62,888 nt of DNA. Origin: Pseudomonas sp. Irchel s3b2. Lineage in GTDB: Bacteria; Pseudomonadota; Gammaproteobacteria; Pseudomonadales; Pseudomonadaceae. Position 1 is the stretch's first letter. Each line of letters starts with the position of its first letter. The stretch lies in contig NZ_FYEB01000024.1 in NCBI RefSeq assembly GCF_900187445.1, positions 1 through 62,888 of the forward strand, given 5' to 3'. The position numbers and the translations under genes are program-made. Under the pieces are notes generated by a model. It was not told the origin of the DNA. It saw nothing but the letters and a program-made list of their open reading frames with translations, and did not search any database. Shown in pieces: positions 60,951 through 62,888 of this stretch.

Positions 60951-62093
60951 ATGCCTGAAATGAAAACCCGCTGGGATATTTTTTGCACCGTGGTCGACAA
61001 CTTCGGCGACATCGGTGTGACGTGGCGCCTGGCCCGACAATTGGTGGCCGAACATTCAGTGGCGGTGCGTCTGTGGGTCGACGACTTGCGAGCCTTCGAG
61101 CGTTTGTGTCCGCAAATCGATATCAACGCTGCGCAGCAATGGCAGCAGAGCGTCGAGGTACGACAGTGGTCGACCGACTGGCAACCCACCGAAGCCGCTG
61201 ATGTCGTCATCGCCGCATTCGCCTGCCAGTTGCCGAGTGCCTACATGGAAGCCATGGCCGAACGGGAAAAACCACCGCTTTGGATGAACCTCGATTATCT
61301 GAGTGCCGAAGACTGGGTCGTCGGCTGCCACGGCTTGCCGTCGGTAAAGTACAAGAACGTGCAGAAGTTCTTTTTCTTCCCGGGCTTTCGCAAAGGCACT
61401 GGTGGCCTGCTGCGTGAAAGTGGATTGCTGGAGCGGCGTCGGCAGTTTCAGCAAAGTCCGCAAGCTCAGCGAGAATTCCTGCAAGGCTTGGGGGTTGATC
61501 GCGCGCCGAATGCACAGCTGATCTCGTTGTTTGCCTACGAAAACACCGGGCTGGCCAGTTGGCTCGACACGATGGCGACCGACTCGACGCCCACTCATCT
61601 GCTGGTACCCGAAGGGCGGATTCTCGGCGACGTCGAACGCTGGCTCGGCGTGGACGGGCTGACAGCCGGTGCGGTGCATGTGCGGGACGCCTTGACTGTG
61701 CAAGTGCTGCCGTTCGTCCGACAGGATCAATATGACCTGCTGCTGTGGAGCTGCGATTTCAACGCCGTGCGCGGCGAAGATTCCTTTGTCCGCGCCCAAT
61801 GGGCAGGCCGTCCGCTGCTCTGGCACATCTATCAACAGGACGAAGACATCCATCTGGACAAGCTCGATGCCTTCCTGACCCTGTACACCCAAGGCTTGTC
61901 CAAACCTGCTGGTGAGGCGATCAGCGGTCTATGGCGGGCATGGAATGCAGGTGAGACAATGACCGAACACTGGAAATCAACCCGCAAACACTGGCCTGAA
62001 CTGGAAAAACATGCCGAGACATGGTGTCTGGAACAAGCCTTGCAGGCAGATCTTGCCGCAGCGCTGGTACAGTTTTACCTAAATTGGATATGA
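60951..62093 (+). CDS. earP: EF-P arginine rhamnosyltransferase EarP
   Basis: EarP transfers rhamnose from dTDP-L-rhamnose to an arginine of EF-P, which EF-P needs to relieve ribosome stalling at polyproline. The 380-residue protein starts MPEMKTRWDIFCTVVDNFGDIGVTW, whose two Asp (D16 and D20 here) match the conserved catalytic-site pair. VLPFVRQDQYDLLLWSCDFNAVRGEDSFVRAQ near residue 260 carries the second conserved region. GGAG precedes the ATG at 60951; an ATG at 60960 would make the Asp pair D13 and D17, as I remember the P. putida numbering. efp follows on the same strand. Confidence 0.96.
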   Translation: MPEMKTRWDIFCTVVDNFGDIGVTWRLARQLVAEHSVAVRLWVDDLRAFERLCPQIDINAAQQWQQSVEVRQWSTDWQPTEAADVVIAAFACQLPSAYMEAMAEREKPPLWMNLDYLSAEDWVVGCHGLPSVKYKNVQKFFFFPGFRKGTGGLLRESGLLERRRQFQQSPQAQREFLQGLGVDRAPNAQLISLFAYENTGLASWLDTMATDSTPTHLLVPEGRILGDVERWLGVDGLTAGAVHVRDALTVQVLPFVRQDQYDLLLWSCDFNAVRGEDSFVRAQWAGRPLLWHIYQQDEDIHLDKLDAFLTLYTQGLSKPAGEAISGLWRAWNAGETMTEHWKSTRKHWPELEKHAETWCLEQALQADLAAALVQFYLNWI

Positions 62094-62141
62094 TACGCGG
62101 CCTAGATTTTTGTAAATCCCATCCAAATTCGGATATTCGCA

Positions 62142-62711
62142 ATGAAAACTGGTAAAGAACTGAAACCCGGTACCGTGATCCGTCTCGAAAACGATCCTTG
62201 GCTGGTTCAGAAAGCTGAATTCACCAAGTCCGGTCGTAACAGCGCGATCATGAAGACCAAGCTGAAGAACCTGCTGACCGGTTACAAGACCGAGATCGTT
62301 TACAGCGCCGACGACAAACTGGACGACGTAATCCTCGACCGCAAAGAAGCGACCCTGTCCTTCATCAGCGGCGACACCTTCACGTTCATGGACACCACCG
62401 ACTACACCATGTACGAGCTGAACGCTGAAGACATCGAAGCCGTTCTGCCTTTCGTTGAAGAAGGCATGACCGATGTTTGCGAAGCGATCTTCTTCGAAGA
62501 GCGTCTGGTTTCCGTAGAGCTGCCGACCACTATCGTGCGTCAGGTTGACTACACCGAAGGTTCCGCTCGCGGTGACACTTCCGGCAAGGTGATGAAGCCT
62601 GCCAAACTGAAGAACGGTACCGAACTGTCGGTTGCTGACTTCATCGAAATCGGCGACATGATCGAGATCGATACCCGCGAAGGCGGTTCCTACAAAGGCC
62701 GTGCTAAATAA
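62142..62711 (+). CDS. efp: Elongation factor P
   Basis: EF-P binds ribosomes stalled at Pro-Pro and promotes bond formation. The 189-residue protein has three beta-barrel domains. The tip of domain I reads KSGRNSA with Arg32 at the modification site, the residue that EarP rhamnosylates, rather than the Lys34 of E. coli. GGAT precedes the ATG. earP lies 48 bases upstream. A strong terminator follows, and a group II intron begins just after the terminator. Confidence 0.98.
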   Translation: MKTGKELKPGTVIRLENDPWLVQKAEFTKSGRNSAIMKTKLKNLLTGYKTEIVYSADDKLDDVILDRKEATLSFISGDTFTFMDTTDYTMYELNAEDIEAVLPFVEEGMTDVCEAIFFEERLVSVELPTTIVRQVDYTEGSARGDTSGKVMKPAKLKNGTELSVADFIEIGDMIEIDTREGGSYKGRAK

Positions 62712-62731
62712 GCACCGCTTCAGGAATGAAA

Positions 62732-62759
62732 AAGCCCGACCATTGAGTCGGGCTTTTTT
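62732..62759 (+). terminator. Terminator of efp
   Basis: AAGCCCGAC (62732-62740) pairs with GTCGGGCTT (62747-62755) around a six-base loop, and T follows to 62759. The group II intron starts at 62763, three bases after the T run ends. Confidence 0.94.
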
Positions 62760-62762
62760 GTG

Positions 62763-62888
62763 GTGCGCCAGGCATGGCGCGTTGCGCGCAAGCGCAACCC
62801 GCTTGGCTGTGGTGGCCAAGCGGGTGACTTGGAGGTGCAAGTCCTCTACACACCCGGCAAGGGGAAGTGTTAGCCAGAGGCAAGGGTG
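62763..62888 (+). mobile_element. Group II intron, 5' end (continues past the window)
   Basis: The sequence starts GTGCG, the 5' consensus of group II introns, and folds into domain I hairpins. GTTGCGC (62781-62787) and GCGCAAC (62792-62798) close on a GCAA tetraloop, and CCGCTTGGC (62799-62807) pairs with GCCAAGCGG (62815-62823). GGAGGTGCAAGTCCTC and ACCCGGCAAGGGG follow and are typical of bacterial intron 5' regions. Insertion right after the efp terminator is the habit of group IIC introns, which use terminator stems as targets. The ORF and 3' domains are outside the window. Confidence 0.85.

Overview
The window looks like a Pseudomonas chromosome of the fluorescens/putida type. The evidence is the ihfB-to-wbpM layout of the O-antigen locus, an OprI lipoprotein, CysB, the EarP/EF-P pair, high-GC codon use outside one island, and many REP/REPIN palindromes of the kinds typical of these species. 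There are no rRNA, tRNA or CRISPR features. Both ends carry group II intron sequence on the + strand: domains V and VI (the 3' end) at 1-127, and the 5' end from 62763, three bases after the efp terminator tract.

Region 1 (299-21047) is the O-antigen/LPS locus. ihfB and a LapA-domain gene mark the conserved left edge and wbpM the right edge. A tightly overlapped + strand operon (rfbB-rfbD-rfbA, a GT2 glycosyltransferase, a WbpV/WbpK-like epimerase, a WbpL-like initiating transferase) makes dTDP-rhamnose precursors and starts glycan synthesis on undecaprenyl phosphate. It lacks rfbC/rmlC. An AT-rich insert follows with three membrane acyltransferases and a decayed IS66 transposase. A - strand operon then encodes an ABC exporter (wzm, wzt with a C-terminal carbohydrate-binding-like extension) and a 1096-residue multi-module glycosyltransferase with a central coiled coil, which I infer to be a chain terminator and length ruler. 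No Wzx or Wzy is present, so export is by the ABC route.

Region 2 (21160-27339) holds a ComEA-like protein, an SDR, a FabF paralogue, and a GntR/DUF1989/ethanolamine-permease group that looks like an amine or amide uptake unit. Region 3 (27631-35981) is a complete potassium system, kdpFABC-kdpDE, with a candidate KdpE site and matching REPIN-like repeats on both sides of kdpDE.

Region 4 (35990-44540) is ordinary core: a patatin-like protein, a CHAD protein, a thioesterase, a DUF962 protein, an MCP, a TatD-type nuclease, an MltF-like lytic transglycosylase and a DoxX protein. Region 5 (44801-47560) is accessory: a HipBA toxin-antitoxin with three palindromic operators, wedged against greB beside a gene remnant.

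Region 6 (47566-62711) is core again: the ybbP/ybbA/tesA group, an L,D-transpeptidase, oprI, a DAHP synthase, a divergent PilZ/thioredoxin pair sharing one CATG, a PanE-like reductase, a 5'-nucleotidase, a USP, cysB, a Gre-family factor, earP and efp. EarP rhamnosylates Arg32 of EF-P with dTDP-L-rhamnose, so the sugar-nucleotide genes at the left end support translation at the right end as well as LPS.
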